NCBI GenBank assembly: GCA_963843285.1
Contig: CAWJJO010000004.1
Location: 62,001 to 126,000 of the forward strand
Direction of reading: 5' to 3'
Length of the DNA: 64,000 nt
From: CAZDDB01 sp963843285
Lineage (GTDB): Bacteria; Acidobacteriota; HRBIN11; JAKEFK01
Under the pieces are notes generated by a model. That model had not been told where the DNA came from and searched no databases. It saw only the letters and a list, made by a program, of their open reading frames with translations. A program made the translations under genes and the position numbers. Below, piece after piece: positions 43,599 through 52,760 of the stretch. Each line of letters begins with the position of its first letter. The first letter of the stretch is position 1.

Positions 43599-45722
43599 CT
43601 AAAATCCGAATTGCCAGCCAAACCGGAAATTCCGTGCAGGCTGGCGGTAGTACTGCGCATCTCCGAGCTCGCTCTCCGAAATCGGATCGCGTTCATCGGT
43701 GACGTTGTCGATATCGAAGCGCACATTGTTGCGGCCGAACCGGTATCCAACTCCAAACCCGATCGTTGTAAACGCACCTGTGGGCGCGGTGTTGCGCTTG
43801 TTGAGGAAACGTTCGCCGATGTAATTCAACACAAAGGATCCGTTGATCCCTGTCGGTGGAGCGTAAACGAAACCCACGCCGGCCAGATTATCGGGCGACA
43901 TCTCCAGCTTCTTTCCGGCGAGCTGCGTTGGAACATCATCGAATAGTTGGACGAAATCACGGAACTTGGCCGAATGATGAGCATATGCGAATTTCACGCG
44001 CGCATCCCGGTGGACATTTACGTCCGCTTCGAACTCGGCGCCAGTAAAACGCTGCGTGCCGGAATTAATCAACACAGGCAGACCGTCCACCAGAGTGGAC
44101 GTAACCAGGTTCTCAAAATCCATGCGAAAGAAAGAAACTTCCCAATCCAGCTGACCGCCCAGTGTGCGGCCCTTCACACCGCCTTCATACGTATTTGCCT
44201 TCTCCGGCTCCAAAATCTCTCCTTCCGCCTCCGGACCGAAATCAACAGCTGCCGGCTTGAACGCATTGCGATAATCCCCGAAAACCCAAACGTTGTTTCT
44301 CGAATCGGTCCAGACAAGGAAACTTGCTCCAATTGTTCCACTCAAACGATTGAAGGAACGTGTATCTTCGCCAAGTCCCACTACTTCACCCTCACTACCT
44401 GGATCTCCAGGCAAGACTTCGCCCGCCTGTTTTTCGTGCGTGCTGTTGAAACGCAATCCACCCTGGACCAGCAGGCGACTGGTGGGATTCCAATCCAGTT
44501 GTCCATAAAGGCCGAAGAAGTTCCGTTTATCTTCCAGGTGTGGACGTTCCTGCACGAGTTGATCAAAACTGTCGGGAGGATTCGATCCATCGACGTGGCT
44601 GAAATAATCAAAGTTTTCGCTTTTTGCATCGCCTTTTCCGTACAGATAGTCGGCGCCAAAGACAAAGCGAACGTCTTCCATCGCCTTCCAGGCAAAATGC
44701 GTATCGAGGTAAAGGTCCGTTTCATCCACATTCTGCCGGAATCCCGCAGTGTTAGGATCTACCGTTTCGTCCACCGCCGAAAGAAATCCTTTGGTGATGT
44801 CTTTATTCGAGTGAGTGAGCGCAACCAGAACAGCCCAATCCGCTCCCCAGAGCTGGCGATTATAGCCGCCCACAAAATGAAAGCGGTTCTCATCCTGTTG
44901 GGAGTCGGAAGGATTCTGATTCGCATCCAGCGGCACGTTCGGATCGAGGACGGAGCCCGAGCGAGGAGCCGGGCTGGCCGGATCCTGGGTCAGGAATGTC
45001 AGATCCGCATCAAAATGAAACAAGCCGGTTCCCGCGCCTGTTTCGCCGCGATAAAGAACATGGCCCCGGTTGTAGCCTGTGCGATCGTCACGATATCCTT
45101 GCGAATCAAAATTAACCGACACAGCATGTTTCCAACTCTCACCCGAAGGCAAAGCGATGCGGGCAGTGCCGCCGCCTGTTGAGAAATTTCCGATGTACGC
45201 GTGAGCGTTATTCCCCGGCGCGCTGGCAGCTCGATGAATCACGTGAATGACTCCAACAAATGATGTGGCGCCGTACATCACGGGCGCCGGGCCCCGCAAA
45301 ATCTCGATCCGCTCAATGTCGTTGAGATCCAATGTGGCCAGCGCGGGAACAAACGCGCCACCCCACGGCACATTGTCCACTACCAGTAGAAATGCATCGA
45401 ATTCACGCAAGCCCCAGAGTTCCGGCACGTAGGAAGCAGGACCGCCATCGCCGCCGCGAGCAATGGAAATGCCCTGAACAAGCGCGAGCGCGCTGGTCAA
45501 ATCGTTGGCCCCGGTTTCACGAAGCTCTTCTCCCGTTACAACTGTGATTGAAGCAGGTTCCGGTTCGACTGCTTCCGGAATTCGCGTTGCCGTGACCTGC
45601 ACATGCTCTGTTGTCTCAATTTGCTTCTCATCATCCTCTTGCTTTTGGGCCTTGCTGATCCGCGGCGAAAGAATCATCAGAGGCAAAATCATCAGGACGA
45701 AAAAGAATCCCCTTTTTTTCAT
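43599..45722 (-). CDS. TonB-dependent outer-membrane receptor
   Basis: The protein has 707 residues. After a signal peptide (FFFVLMILPLMILSPRISKA) comes the plug domain (about 38-160) with VTATRIPEAVEPEPASITVV, then IERIEILRGPAPVMYGATSF. The 22-strand barrel fills the rest and ends NFRFGWQFGF with terminal Phe. No carboxypeptidase-regulatory domain precedes the plug. It resembles siderophore, vitamin B12 or metal receptors; the substrate is not deducible. It begins 16 bp after the anti-sigma-like gene on the same strand, so both are probably co-transcribed. Confidence 0.93.
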   Translation of the reverse strand: MKKRGFFFVLMILPLMILSPRISKAQKQEDDEKQIETTEHVQVTATRIPEAVEPEPASITVVTGEELRETGANDLTSALALVQGISIARGGDGGPASYVPELWGLREFDAFLLVVDNVPWGGAFVPALATLDLNDIERIEILRGPAPVMYGATSFVGVIHVIHRAASAPGNNAHAYIGNFSTGGGTARIALPSGESWKHAVSVNFDSQGYRDDRTGYNRGHVLYRGETGAGTGLFHFDADLTFLTQDPASPAPRSGSVLDPNVPLDANQNPSDSQQDENRFHFVGGYNRQLWGADWAVLVALTHSNKDITKGFLSAVDETVDPNTAGFRQNVDETDLYLDTHFAWKAMEDVRFVFGADYLYGKGDAKSENFDYFSHVDGSNPPDSFDQLVQERPHLEDKRNFFGLYGQLDWNPTSRLLVQGGLRFNSTHEKQAGEVLPGDPGSEGEVVGLGEDTRSFNRLSGTIGASFLVWTDSRNNVWVFGDYRNAFKPAAVDFGPEAEGEILEPEKANTYEGGVKGRTLGGQLDWEVSFFRMDFENLVTSTLVDGLPVLINSGTQRFTGAEFEADVNVHRDARVKFAYAHHSAKFRDFVQLFDDVPTQLAGKKLEMSPDNLAGVGFVYAPPTGINGSFVLNYIGERFLNKRNTAPTGAFTTIGFGVGYRFGRNNVRFDIDNVTDERDPISESELGDAQYYRQPARNFRFGWQFGF

Positions 45723-45738
45723 TCTTGGCTCCCCAGTT

Positions 45739-46410
45739 TTAGTTTTTCAAAATTTCAATATTCAAAACCGGATGCAGTTCATGCCATTCATGATTCGACT
45801 TGTTGTCATACCTGCTCACGCCATAGACTCGCACGCGACTTCCAACGGGAGGAGCCGGCAGATCCAATGGATCGATCAATTCGCAAATTACAAACGATTC
45901 CGGACGATGAAGATCATCCACAAGCTTGAACATCCGGTCCCCATCTTCTTCATTGATCCGCAATTCGCTCACATATCCTTCCGTTACAATGTGCGGTTCG
46001 GTATTCGTCGGAATCCGCTCGATCGGAACGCGACTGAATTCTTCCAAACGCACGGGCGAATTGATATTGAGACTGCGACCTGACAGCTTGCCGTAAGTCA
46101 CGGCGCCAAGCACTCCGGATATCAATCCGAAAACAGCAACGATCGCAACCTTCTTCCAGAGAGGCACATACGAAGGCAATCGGCCGCCGAACGGAAGCGC
46201 GGCCTCAATTCCCGGCCAAAGATTCCGGTGCGGAGAAACGGAAGGCAACTCAGAGATCAGTCGCTCCACCTTCCTCATCCGCTCCACCAGACCGCGACAA
46301 GCGGGACAGGAACCGAGGTGCATTTCGACTTTCTTTACCGTGGAAACGGAAAGCAAGCCGTGAATATAGCTGGAATATTTTCGACGCAAATCCAGACGAT
46401 AGCATTTCAT
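45739..46410 (-). CDS. Zinc-finger anti-sigma-factor-like membrane protein with C-terminal OB-like domain
   Basis: The protein has 223 residues. The N-terminal zf-HC2 (ZAS) motif reads KKVEMHLGSCPACRGLVERM (H-x3-C-x2-C). A membrane helix follows near 85-108 (WKKVAIVAVFGLISGVLGAV). The periplasmic part (about 140-223) reads GYVSELRINEED...PESFVICELIDPLDLPAPPVGSRVRVYGVSRYD, of OB-fold appearance. Anti-sigma factors of this type hold an ECF sigma factor at the membrane, but no sigma gene is adjacent, so it may be an orphan or respond with a distant sigma. It is followed by the TonB-dependent receptor, its likely functional partner. Confidence 0.8.
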   Translation of the reverse strand: MKCYRLDLRRKYSSYIHGLLSVSTVKKVEMHLGSCPACRGLVERMRKVERLISELPSVSPHRNLWPGIEAALPFGGRLPSYVPLWKKVAIVAVFGLISGVLGAVTYGKLSGRSLNINSPVRLEEFSRVPIERIPTNTEPHIVTEGYVSELRINEEDGDRMFKLVDDLHRPESFVICELIDPLDLPAPPVGSRVRVYGVSRYDNKSNHEWHELHPVLNIEILKN

Positions 46411-46623
46411 GTCCAGAACCTCCTCTGAGAATCAAGGAAAGAGAGCGGGGCCGGCTATCCGGCTCCGCTTTTTCTCCCCCCTCTTAGAGATAGACACGCA
46501 ACACCTTTTTTTCTTCCATTTTGGGGTATAAAAGTCTTGATGCTTCTTCCTCGCTCGAAGCTCCATAACGCTGGACGGATGATAGAATAAAAGCATCCTT
46601 CTGAAACAGGGACTTCCCACAAA

Positions 46624-47580
46624 ATGCCGCTTCCTCCTGGTACGCGCTTAGGTCGTTATGTGATCATCTCTCCTTTGGGGGCGGGAGGAATGGGAGAAGT
46701 CTACCGGGCAGAGGACACACTTCTCGGCAGGCAAGTCGCCGTCAAGGTGTTGCCCGAACATCTGGCGGAAAACCCCGATGCCCTGAAGCGTTTTCAAAAG
46801 GAAGCGAAAGCGTTGACGGCTCTTTCCCATTCCAATATTTTGGCAATTCAGCCGAATCGATCGCAGGGACTTCACGGTCTCCTGGGCGAAGATGCCAAGG
46901 CGGAACGCTACTTCGATTTGGCTATTTCCCTCGGACCGGATCAATGTTTCGGTACTTACCAAGAGAAAGCAGGTAGCCACCTCAGGTGGACGGGAGATAC
47001 AAAAGGGGCCCGTGCCATCATCATGAAAATACCGAAGGAAAACTCCCGTAACGAGTATTTGCATTGGCTGGAAATGTTGGACCGCAACTACCAGGCGGCT
47101 CTCGATCTTCTGCCTTTGCCCACAAAGAAAGGTTATGTAAACGCCATTCTTGCTGGAGATTGTTATCGACTGATGAACAAACCAGCCCAAGCACGTGCCT
47201 CCTATGATACTGCTCGAATTGAGCTGGAAAAGCTGCTCCAGAACAGTCCTGAGGATTTCGATCTCCACAACTGGATCAGTTTTGCCAACGCAGGTCTAAA
47301 CCGCAATGGAGTGGCGATCCGCGAAGCGGAAACGGCAGTAGAACTCTATCCCGTTTCCAAAGACGCTCAACGTGGACCTTCGATGGTTCGCGATCTGGCG
47401 GCTATTTACGTGATGGTGGGAGAATACGAACCGGCCCTGGACAAGATTGAATATTTGCTTTCGATCCCAAGCTGGCTCAGCGTTCCCATGCTTCGTATCG
47501 ACCCGACCTGGGATCCATTGCGCAGCCATCCGCGATTTCAGAAGATTCTGGAAAAGTACGGCCGCCCACAGGCACCATAG
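46624..47580 (+). CDS. Internally deleted Ser/Thr kinase: kinase N-lobe joined to TPR tail
   Basis: The protein has 318 residues. Residues 1-75 are a kinase N-lobe (RYVIISPLGAGGMGEVYRAED, VAVKVLPEHL, EAKALTALSHSNILAI). The sequence then jumps to TPR material (RSQGLHGLLGEDAKAERYFD) and ends LSIPSWLSVPMLRIDPTWDP then LRSHPRFQKIL, closely matching the tail of the kinase at 6100-8781. The HRDLK loop, DFG, membrane helix and FlgO-like domain are all missing, some 500-550 residues compared with a full gene. The frame is preserved across the junction (about 46850). It cannot phosphorylate by the normal mechanism; it could be a dead product of deletion or a scaffold. Confidence 0.85.
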   Translation: MPLPPGTRLGRYVIISPLGAGGMGEVYRAEDTLLGRQVAVKVLPEHLAENPDALKRFQKEAKALTALSHSNILAIQPNRSQGLHGLLGEDAKAERYFDLAISLGPDQCFGTYQEKAGSHLRWTGDTKGARAIIMKIPKENSRNEYLHWLEMLDRNYQAALDLLPLPTKKGYVNAILAGDCYRLMNKPAQARASYDTARIELEKLLQNSPEDFDLHNWISFANAGLNRNGVAIREAETAVELYPVSKDAQRGPSMVRDLAAIYVMVGEYEPALDKIEYLLSIPSWLSVPMLRIDPTWDPLRSHPRFQKILEKYGRPQAP

Positions 47581-47631
47581 CTTTCAAGCCACGCGTCCTG
47601 TCTGGCTACCTCTTCGCGTCCAATGACCTTT

Positions 47632-47901
47632 TCAGCGGTAGGCCCTGCCGCGCGGAACTATTGAATGCACAGCTATGACCTTCGTGGGTGCCAAGATTTC
47701 GAAAATCACACGATAGTCACCCACGCGCATCCGGTAAAAGCCTTTCAGCTTGCCTACAAGCGGGATGACCTGACGATGAGAGAGTGGGTTGTCACTTGCC
47801 TCAAGTTCCCTAAGCACGTGACTGATTCGTTCCCTCAAATTGCGGGACAATCTGTTATAGCTTTTTTCCGCCTCGGGAAAGACCTCAACGGTCCAGTTCA
47901 T
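47632..47901 (-). CDS. RelE/ParE-family toxin
   Basis: The protein has 89 residues. NWTVEVFPEAEKSYNRLSRNLRERI and LKGFYRMRVGDYRVIFEIL with a final VIAVHSIVPRGRAYR match RelE-type mRNA interferases or ParE-type gyrase toxins; the basic C-terminal VPRGRAYR is common in RelE. Its start overlaps the antitoxin's 3' end by 17 bp, giving translational coupling. The pair is complete and may be active. Confidence 0.9.
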   Translation of the reverse strand: MNWTVEVFPEAEKSYNRLSRNLRERISHVLRELEASDNPLSHRQVIPLVGKLKGFYRMRVGDYRVIFEILAPTKVIAVHSIVPRGRAYR

Positions 47902-48124
47902 TCAATCTTTTCCCACGGATGCCCTTGCGCGCCGCTCCCGCGCTGCGGATGAGTCTTTTATAAAAGCCGGGAATCCTGAGTAGTTCCAGTGTTTCCCGGT
48001 GCGAATCTATGTATTGATCGATCAGATCCTCCAGGATTTCACGCATGCTTCGATCCTCTTCCACAGCGATGTGTTTCAGGGCTCTCGCTTTTTCTTCGGG
48101 CAACTTCAGTGTGTAAGCCTTCAT
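47885..48124 (-). CDS. Ribbon-helix-helix antitoxin of the RelE-type module
   Basis: The protein has 79 residues. An N-terminal RHH fold (AYTLKLPEEKARALKHIAVEEDRSMREILEDLIDQYI) for DNA binding is followed by a basic C-terminal tail (AARKGIRGKRLNELDR) for toxin neutralisation. It precedes and overlaps the toxin gene. Upstream is a strong promoter with dyad elements, consistent with conditional autorepression by the antitoxin-toxin complex. Confidence 0.88.
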   Translation of the reverse strand: MKAYTLKLPEEKARALKHIAVEEDRSMREILEDLIDQYIDSHRETLELLRIPGFYKRLIRSAGAARKGIRGKRLNELDR

Positions 48125-48161
48125 CTTGGGATAGCCTTCTTTGGATGTTTATACATAAAGC

Positions 48162-48191
48162 AGTATAGATGTCTAAATGTTAAAATGTCAA
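48162..48191 (-). promoter_or_regulatory. Promoter of the toxin-antitoxin operon
   Basis: Minus strand: TTGACA (48191-48186), 18-bp spacer, TATACT (48167-48162), 38 bp before the antitoxin start. TATAC and GTATA half-sites 8 bp apart (48150-48167) overlap the -10 and may be the RHH operator. Confidence 0.65.
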
Positions 48192-48245
48192 GCTGGAAAC
48201 CAATTTGGGGTATAAATGCTTGATAGATCTTTGGAGGTTTCTGCA

Positions 48246-48989
48246 ATGAGCTTCCATTCGAACACCTATTTCACCCGTTTCTTCTTTTGTCTAACTCTTT
48301 TCACATCATTCTTTGTTTCTGCAGGTGAGGACTATGCAAAAAGAAGGCGTGAAATGGTTCGTGAGATTGAACAAGATGTAACCTTGACGAGCTCGTCTTT
48401 ACGCAAGGCCGCTCTCGATAAAAAAGTTGTTGATGCTTTGCTCAAGGTCCCCAGGCATGAGTTTGTACCGGCTGATCAGCGAGAATTTGCTTACGAAAAC
48501 CGGCCTCTGCCGATCGGCTATGGCCAGACAATTTCCCAACCGTATATTGTTGCGATCATGACGGATCTGTTGAAGCTCGAACCCGCGCACCGTGTATTGG
48601 AAATCGGCACGGGCTCCGGCTACCAGGCGGCGATCCTGGCAGAGCTGGTGTCTGATGTCTATACGATAGAGATCATCGGCGCACTTGCCGATCAGGCAAA
48701 GGAACGCTTCAAGCGCCTGGGTTATGCGAAGATCAAAACCCACTTCGGCGACGGTTATTACGGATGGGAAACGTTTGCGCCGTTTGACGCAATTGTGGTC
48801 ACAGCTGCGGCGGACCACATTCCGCCACCCTTGATCAAACAATTGAAGCCGGGAGGAAGAATGATCATTCCGGTTGGCGGAAAATTTACAGTCCAGCAGC
48901 TGGTGCTGATTGAGAAGGATCACGAAAACAAGGTTACTCTACGGCAAATTCTACCTGTGCAGTTTGTTCCGCTTACTCGTGGACAATGA
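48246..48989 (+). CDS. Exported protein-L-isoaspartate O-methyltransferase (PCMT)
   Basis: The protein has 247 residues. ATG at 48246 (after TTGGAGGTTTCTGC) is chosen over 48216 because it directly starts a signal peptide (FFFCLTLFTSFFVSAG). PCMT motifs: YENRPLPIGYGQTISQPYIV, SAM motif I VLEIGTGSGYQAAIL, and FDAIVVTAAADHIPPPLIKQ with LKPGGRMIIPVG. The enzyme methylates isoaspartyl residues to start their repair. Most bacterial PCMTs are cytoplasmic; an N-terminal signal peptide implies periplasmic repair, which would need SAM there or a membrane-facing role. It overlaps the next gene by four bases (ATGA). Confidence 0.9.
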   Translation: MSFHSNTYFTRFFFCLTLFTSFFVSAGEDYAKRRREMVREIEQDVTLTSSSLRKAALDKKVVDALLKVPRHEFVPADQREFAYENRPLPIGYGQTISQPYIVAIMTDLLKLEPAHRVLEIGTGSGYQAAILAELVSDVYTIEIIGALADQAKERFKRLGYAKIKTHFGDGYYGWETFAPFDAIVVTAAADHIPPPLIKQLKPGGRMIIPVGGKFTVQQLVLIEKDHENKVTLRQILPVQFVPLTRGQ

Positions 48990-51409
48990 TGCAAGAGAAA
49001 ACCGTTCGGTCTCCTGTCCTGTGCATTGCCTTCATATCGGGTGCAGCACTTTCCTATGAGGTTTTGCTGATACGATTGTTTTCGATCATCCAGTGGCACC
49101 ACTTTGCCTATATGGTGATCAGTTTGGCTTTACTTGGTTACGGAGCGAGCGGCGCTTTCCTGGCATTGTTCAAAAAGCGGCTGCTCGAAACCTTTTCAGT
49201 ATCTTTGATTGTAAATTTAGCCGGGTTCGGCGTCAGCTCCATAGTCTGCTATTTGTTTGCGCAGAGAATCCCGTTCAATCCGGAAGAGATGCTGTGGGAT
49301 TTGCGGCAACTTTTCCGTTTGCCTTTGCTTTATTTGCTGCTGGGATTACCGTTCTTCTTTGCTGCAAGTGGAGTGGTTCTGACCTTGAATCGTTTTTCTC
49401 AAAATGCCTCACGCACATATGCCGCTGATCTGATAGGCGCAGGTATGGGCAGCCTGGTAATCATCGGATCGCTCTACCTGATGTTTCCGATGAGCGCGCT
49501 AAAAACTATCAGCTTCACTGGATTTCTTGCAGCTGCGACAGCCTGGTGGGAATTGAGGATGAAATCCAAGCTCGCTCTTGCGGGGATTCTTTCGGCCGGT
49601 GTGGCGGTATTGATGGTACCGGGCAAGTGGGTCGAGCTTTCGATTTCTCCATATAAAGGTCTGCCGCAGTTGATGCATATATCGGGGACACGCATTTTGA
49701 AGGAAAAGTCCGGACCTCTGGGTCTTATTACTGTAGTGGAAAGCGCCAAGATTCCATTGCGATCCGCGCCCGGACTCAGTCTGACCGCCAGGACAGAGCC
49801 GCCACCGCAGCTTGCCGTGTTTACCGACTCGGATGCGATGACTGTGATTACACGGTTTTCCGGTAATGCGGACCAGATCGCTTACCTGGACCAACTTACT
49901 TCAGCGTTGCCCTACCATCTGAGATCCATGCAGAGCGTTTTGATTCTGGGCGCAGGTGGAGGCAGTTCTGTTCTGCAAGCACGATACCACGCTGTACCGA
50001 ATATAGACGCCGTTGAGCTGAATCAACAAATCGTAGCTTTGCTGCAGAAGGACTATGCCGGATTTGCGGGCAATATCTACAACCACTCAAATACTCGTGT
50101 GTACATCGATGAAGCACGCGGATTCGTGAGAACCCGGCAAAACAGTTACGATCTAATTCAACTTTCTGTGCCGGGTTCCTTTGGAGCTTCTTCCGCAGGG
50201 CTCTATGCGTTAAACGAGAACTATCTCTTCACGCTTGAAGCCTTACAGGATTACATGAATCGCCTGACACCGGATGGATTTCTGGCGATTACCGCCTGGA
50301 TCAAGATGCCGCCGAGAGATACATTCAAGTTATTTGCTACGGCTGTGGACGCCGTCAAACGAGCAGGCAGGAGTGATCCGGAACGGCGTTTCATCTTGAT
50401 CCGTGGCTGGCAGACCAGCACGCTCTTGCTGAAGAATGGTTTTATTTCTGCAAATGAAATTGTCGCGTTGCGCGATTTCTGCCGGGACCGCAGCTTTGAT
50501 CTGGCCTATTATCCCGGAATGCAATCCGGCGAGTCGAACCATTACAACCTTCTCCAGCAGCCAACCTTATTCTATGACGCAGCCATTACCTTGCTCAGCA
50601 ATAAATCAAAAACTTATCTGCGGGATTATAAATTCAACATTCAACCTGCGACGGACAATCGACCCTACTTTTTCCACTTCTTCAAATGGCGAGTCCTGCC
50701 GGAAATCATCGGGTTGTACCGGCAGGGTGGCGTATCGCTGCTCGAAAGCGGTTATTTGCTTCTCCTCGCAGCTTTTGTACAAGCCGCTTTCTTCAGCTTC
50801 ATCCTGATTTTATTGCCGTTATGGAAATATCAGAGAACAACGAATCCGGACGTCTCACGTTTGCGAGTGTTTTCGTATTTTTTCATCCTGGGTTTGGCTT
50901 TTCTTTTTATTGAGATTGCTTTCATCCAGAAATTCATGCTTTTTCTGTATCATCCGATTTACGCGGTTGCGGTGTCGCTGACTGCGTTCTTATTGTTTGC
51001 CGGTCTTGGCAGCGGATATTCTGAAAAGTTACGGGGCCGGTTCGGAGTGATTGCAACAGTAAAGATCGCTGTCATTGCAATTGTTGCGCTGGGAGCGCTT
51101 CAGATTGCTGGTTTGAGCAAAATCTTCGAACTGCTGTCAGGAACTTCATACATTTCCAGAATGATCGCTACCGTTTTACTGATTGCTCCCCTTGGTTTTT
51201 TTATGGGCATGCCCTTTCCCCTGGGACTGTTTGCGCTGAAAAGCCACTCAGAGTCCTGGATTCCGTGGGCCTGGGGCGTAAACGGTTGTGCTTCGGTCTT
51301 GAGCGCAATCCTTGCAACACTGATTGCCATTGAGTTTGGTTTTACGGTGCTTGTGGCTCTGGCACTGTTTCTGTACGGAACTGCCGTCTTTGTGTTTCCC
51401 GCCCGCTGA
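48986..51409 (+). CDS. Polytopic membrane protein with spermidine-synthase-like domain
   Basis: The protein has 807 residues. The N-terminal third has about six to seven helices (starting FISGAALSYEVLLIRLFSII). Residues about 310-440 are a spermidine-synthase-like Rossmann domain (SVLILGAGGGSSVLQARYHA, IDAVELNQQIVALLQKDY, IDEARGFVRT). The C-terminal part has about six more helices. The SAM-type loop is present, but the polyamine-site residues of true spermidine synthases are not clear. Such fused membrane proteins are widespread and uncharacterised. Translational coupling to the exported PCMT suggests a shared membrane-linked SAM-dependent role; this is inference. Confidence 0.85.
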   Translation: MMQEKTVRSPVLCIAFISGAALSYEVLLIRLFSIIQWHHFAYMVISLALLGYGASGAFLALFKKRLLETFSVSLIVNLAGFGVSSIVCYLFAQRIPFNPEEMLWDLRQLFRLPLLYLLLGLPFFFAASGVVLTLNRFSQNASRTYAADLIGAGMGSLVIIGSLYLMFPMSALKTISFTGFLAAATAWWELRMKSKLALAGILSAGVAVLMVPGKWVELSISPYKGLPQLMHISGTRILKEKSGPLGLITVVESAKIPLRSAPGLSLTARTEPPPQLAVFTDSDAMTVITRFSGNADQIAYLDQLTSALPYHLRSMQSVLILGAGGGSSVLQARYHAVPNIDAVELNQQIVALLQKDYAGFAGNIYNHSNTRVYIDEARGFVRTRQNSYDLIQLSVPGSFGASSAGLYALNENYLFTLEALQDYMNRLTPDGFLAITAWIKMPPRDTFKLFATAVDAVKRAGRSDPERRFILIRGWQTSTLLLKNGFISANEIVALRDFCRDRSFDLAYYPGMQSGESNHYNLLQQPTLFYDAAITLLSNKSKTYLRDYKFNIQPATDNRPYFFHFFKWRVLPEIIGLYRQGGVSLLESGYLLLLAAFVQAAFFSFILILLPLWKYQRTTNPDVSRLRVFSYFFILGLAFLFIEIAFIQKFMLFLYHPIYAVAVSLTAFLLFAGLGSGYSEKLRGRFGVIATVKIAVIAIVALGALQIAGLSKIFELLSGTSYISRMIATVLLIAPLGFFMGMPFPLGLFALKSHSESWIPWAWGVNGCASVLSAILATLIAIEFGFTVLVALALFLYGTAVFVFPAR

Positions 51410-51505
51410 TCCAAAAGTTTTCACGAGAATCGTTCCATGCGAAGATCGAAGTTGGTGCCGCTGGCAATTTGAATTTCCCTGGGCTCCGAATGCTATGATG
51501 AGACC

Positions 51506-52753
51506 ATGTCACACGTCGTGATCATCGGCTGCGGTTTTGGCGGCTTATACGCGGCAAAGGAGCTTTGCAAGGGTCCCGTTCAAATCACCATTCTGGATCG
51601 CAGTAACCATCACTTGTTCCAGCCGTTACTCTACCAGGTCGCGACAGCCGGACTTTCGCCGGGCGACATTGCGCAGCCGATCCGCAGCATCTTTCGCGGA
51701 CGTCCAAACGTCGAAGTCTTACTGGCCGAAGTGACGGGTGTAAATACAACAGAAAAGAAAGTCCTGCTTACAGACGGTGAAATGGCATACGATTTTCTGA
51801 TCCTCGCGGCAGGCGCAACGCACGCTTACTTCGGGCATGATGACTGGAGAAAGCTTGCGCCGGGGCTCAAATCTTTAGAAGATGCAGTCACGATTCGACG
51901 CATGTTTTTGACCGCGTTTGAGGAAGCGGAAAAAGAAACGAACGAGCAACGAAGGAAAGTTCTAATGAATTTCGTGATTGTAGGCGCGGGAGCCACAGGT
52001 GTGGAGCTTGCCGGGACCATGCGCGACATCGCGCAGCATTCGATCGCAAAGGATTTCCGTCATATCGATTCCAGAAAAGCGCGTGTAATTTTGCTGGAAG
52101 GAGGCCCGCGGGTTTTGCCCGCGTTTTCAGAGAAACTGTCGGCAAGCGCTCAAAGACAGTTGGAAAAACTAGGTGTGGAGGTGCGCACAAACGCGCTGGT
52201 CACGCGTATCGAAACGGATTGCGTATATATAGGAGAGGAACGGATCGAGACGAAACGCGTATTCTGGGCTGCGGGAGTAGCGGCTTCCTCGCTGGGGCGT
52301 ACGCTGGGAGTTCCGGTAGATCGCGCGGGACGGGTCAAAGTTCTGCCGGATCTATCGATTCCGGATCATCCGGAAGTTTTTGTGATCGGCGATCTGGCAA
52401 GCATTGAAGACGCGAAAGGTCAGCCCGTTCCGGGCGTAGCGCCCGCTGCCATGCAGATGGGACGATATGCCGCGCGGACGATTCTGGCGAAAATCAGCGG
52501 AAAGCAATTCCCCACGCCCTTTGTCTACAATGACAAAGGAAGCCTGGCAACCATCGGACGCGCCGCTGCGGTTGCGATGCGCGGCAAACTTCAGTTCTCG
52601 GGTCTCCTCGCCTGGCTTGCCTGGCTTGGAATCCACATTCTATTCTTGATCGGTTTCCGAAATCGCTTGATGGTGATGATCCAGTGGGCCTGGTCTTATA
52701 TCGGATTTCAAACCGGCGCCCGGCTGATCACCTACTATCACCCGAAAGAGTAA
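51506..52753 (+). CDS. ndh: Type II NADH:quinone dehydrogenase (NDH-2)
   Basis: The protein has 415 residues. FAD motif VVIIGCGFGGLYAAKEL, the early motif HLFQPLLYQVATAGL typical of NDH-2, NAD site FVIVGAGATGVELAGTMRDIA, and the flavin-binding VFVIGDLASIED followed by VAPAAMQMGRYAA. The C-terminal amphipathic and hydrophobic segment (LLAWLAWLGIHILFLIGFRN) anchors the enzyme in the inner membrane. It oxidises NADH and reduces quinone without proton pumping. The ribosome site is weak. Confidence 0.93.
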   Translation: MSHVVIIGCGFGGLYAAKELCKGPVQITILDRSNHHLFQPLLYQVATAGLSPGDIAQPIRSIFRGRPNVEVLLAEVTGVNTTEKKVLLTDGEMAYDFLILAAGATHAYFGHDDWRKLAPGLKSLEDAVTIRRMFLTAFEEAEKETNEQRRKVLMNFVIVGAGATGVELAGTMRDIAQHSIAKDFRHIDSRKARVILLEGGPRVLPAFSEKLSASAQRQLEKLGVEVRTNALVTRIETDCVYIGEERIETKRVFWAAGVAASSLGRTLGVPVDRAGRVKVLPDLSIPDHPEVFVIGDLASIEDAKGQPVPGVAPAAMQMGRYAARTILAKISGKQFPTPFVYNDKGSLATIGRAAAVAMRGKLQFSGLLAWLAWLGIHILFLIGFRNRLMVMIQWAWSYIGFQTGARLITYYHPKE

Positions 52754-52760
52754 AACGCAG

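Noticed and set aside
43947..45182. 411-codon plus-strand frame
   Set aside because: It lies opposite the TonB-dependent receptor, has no recognisable motif and is explained by the codon bias of the true gene.
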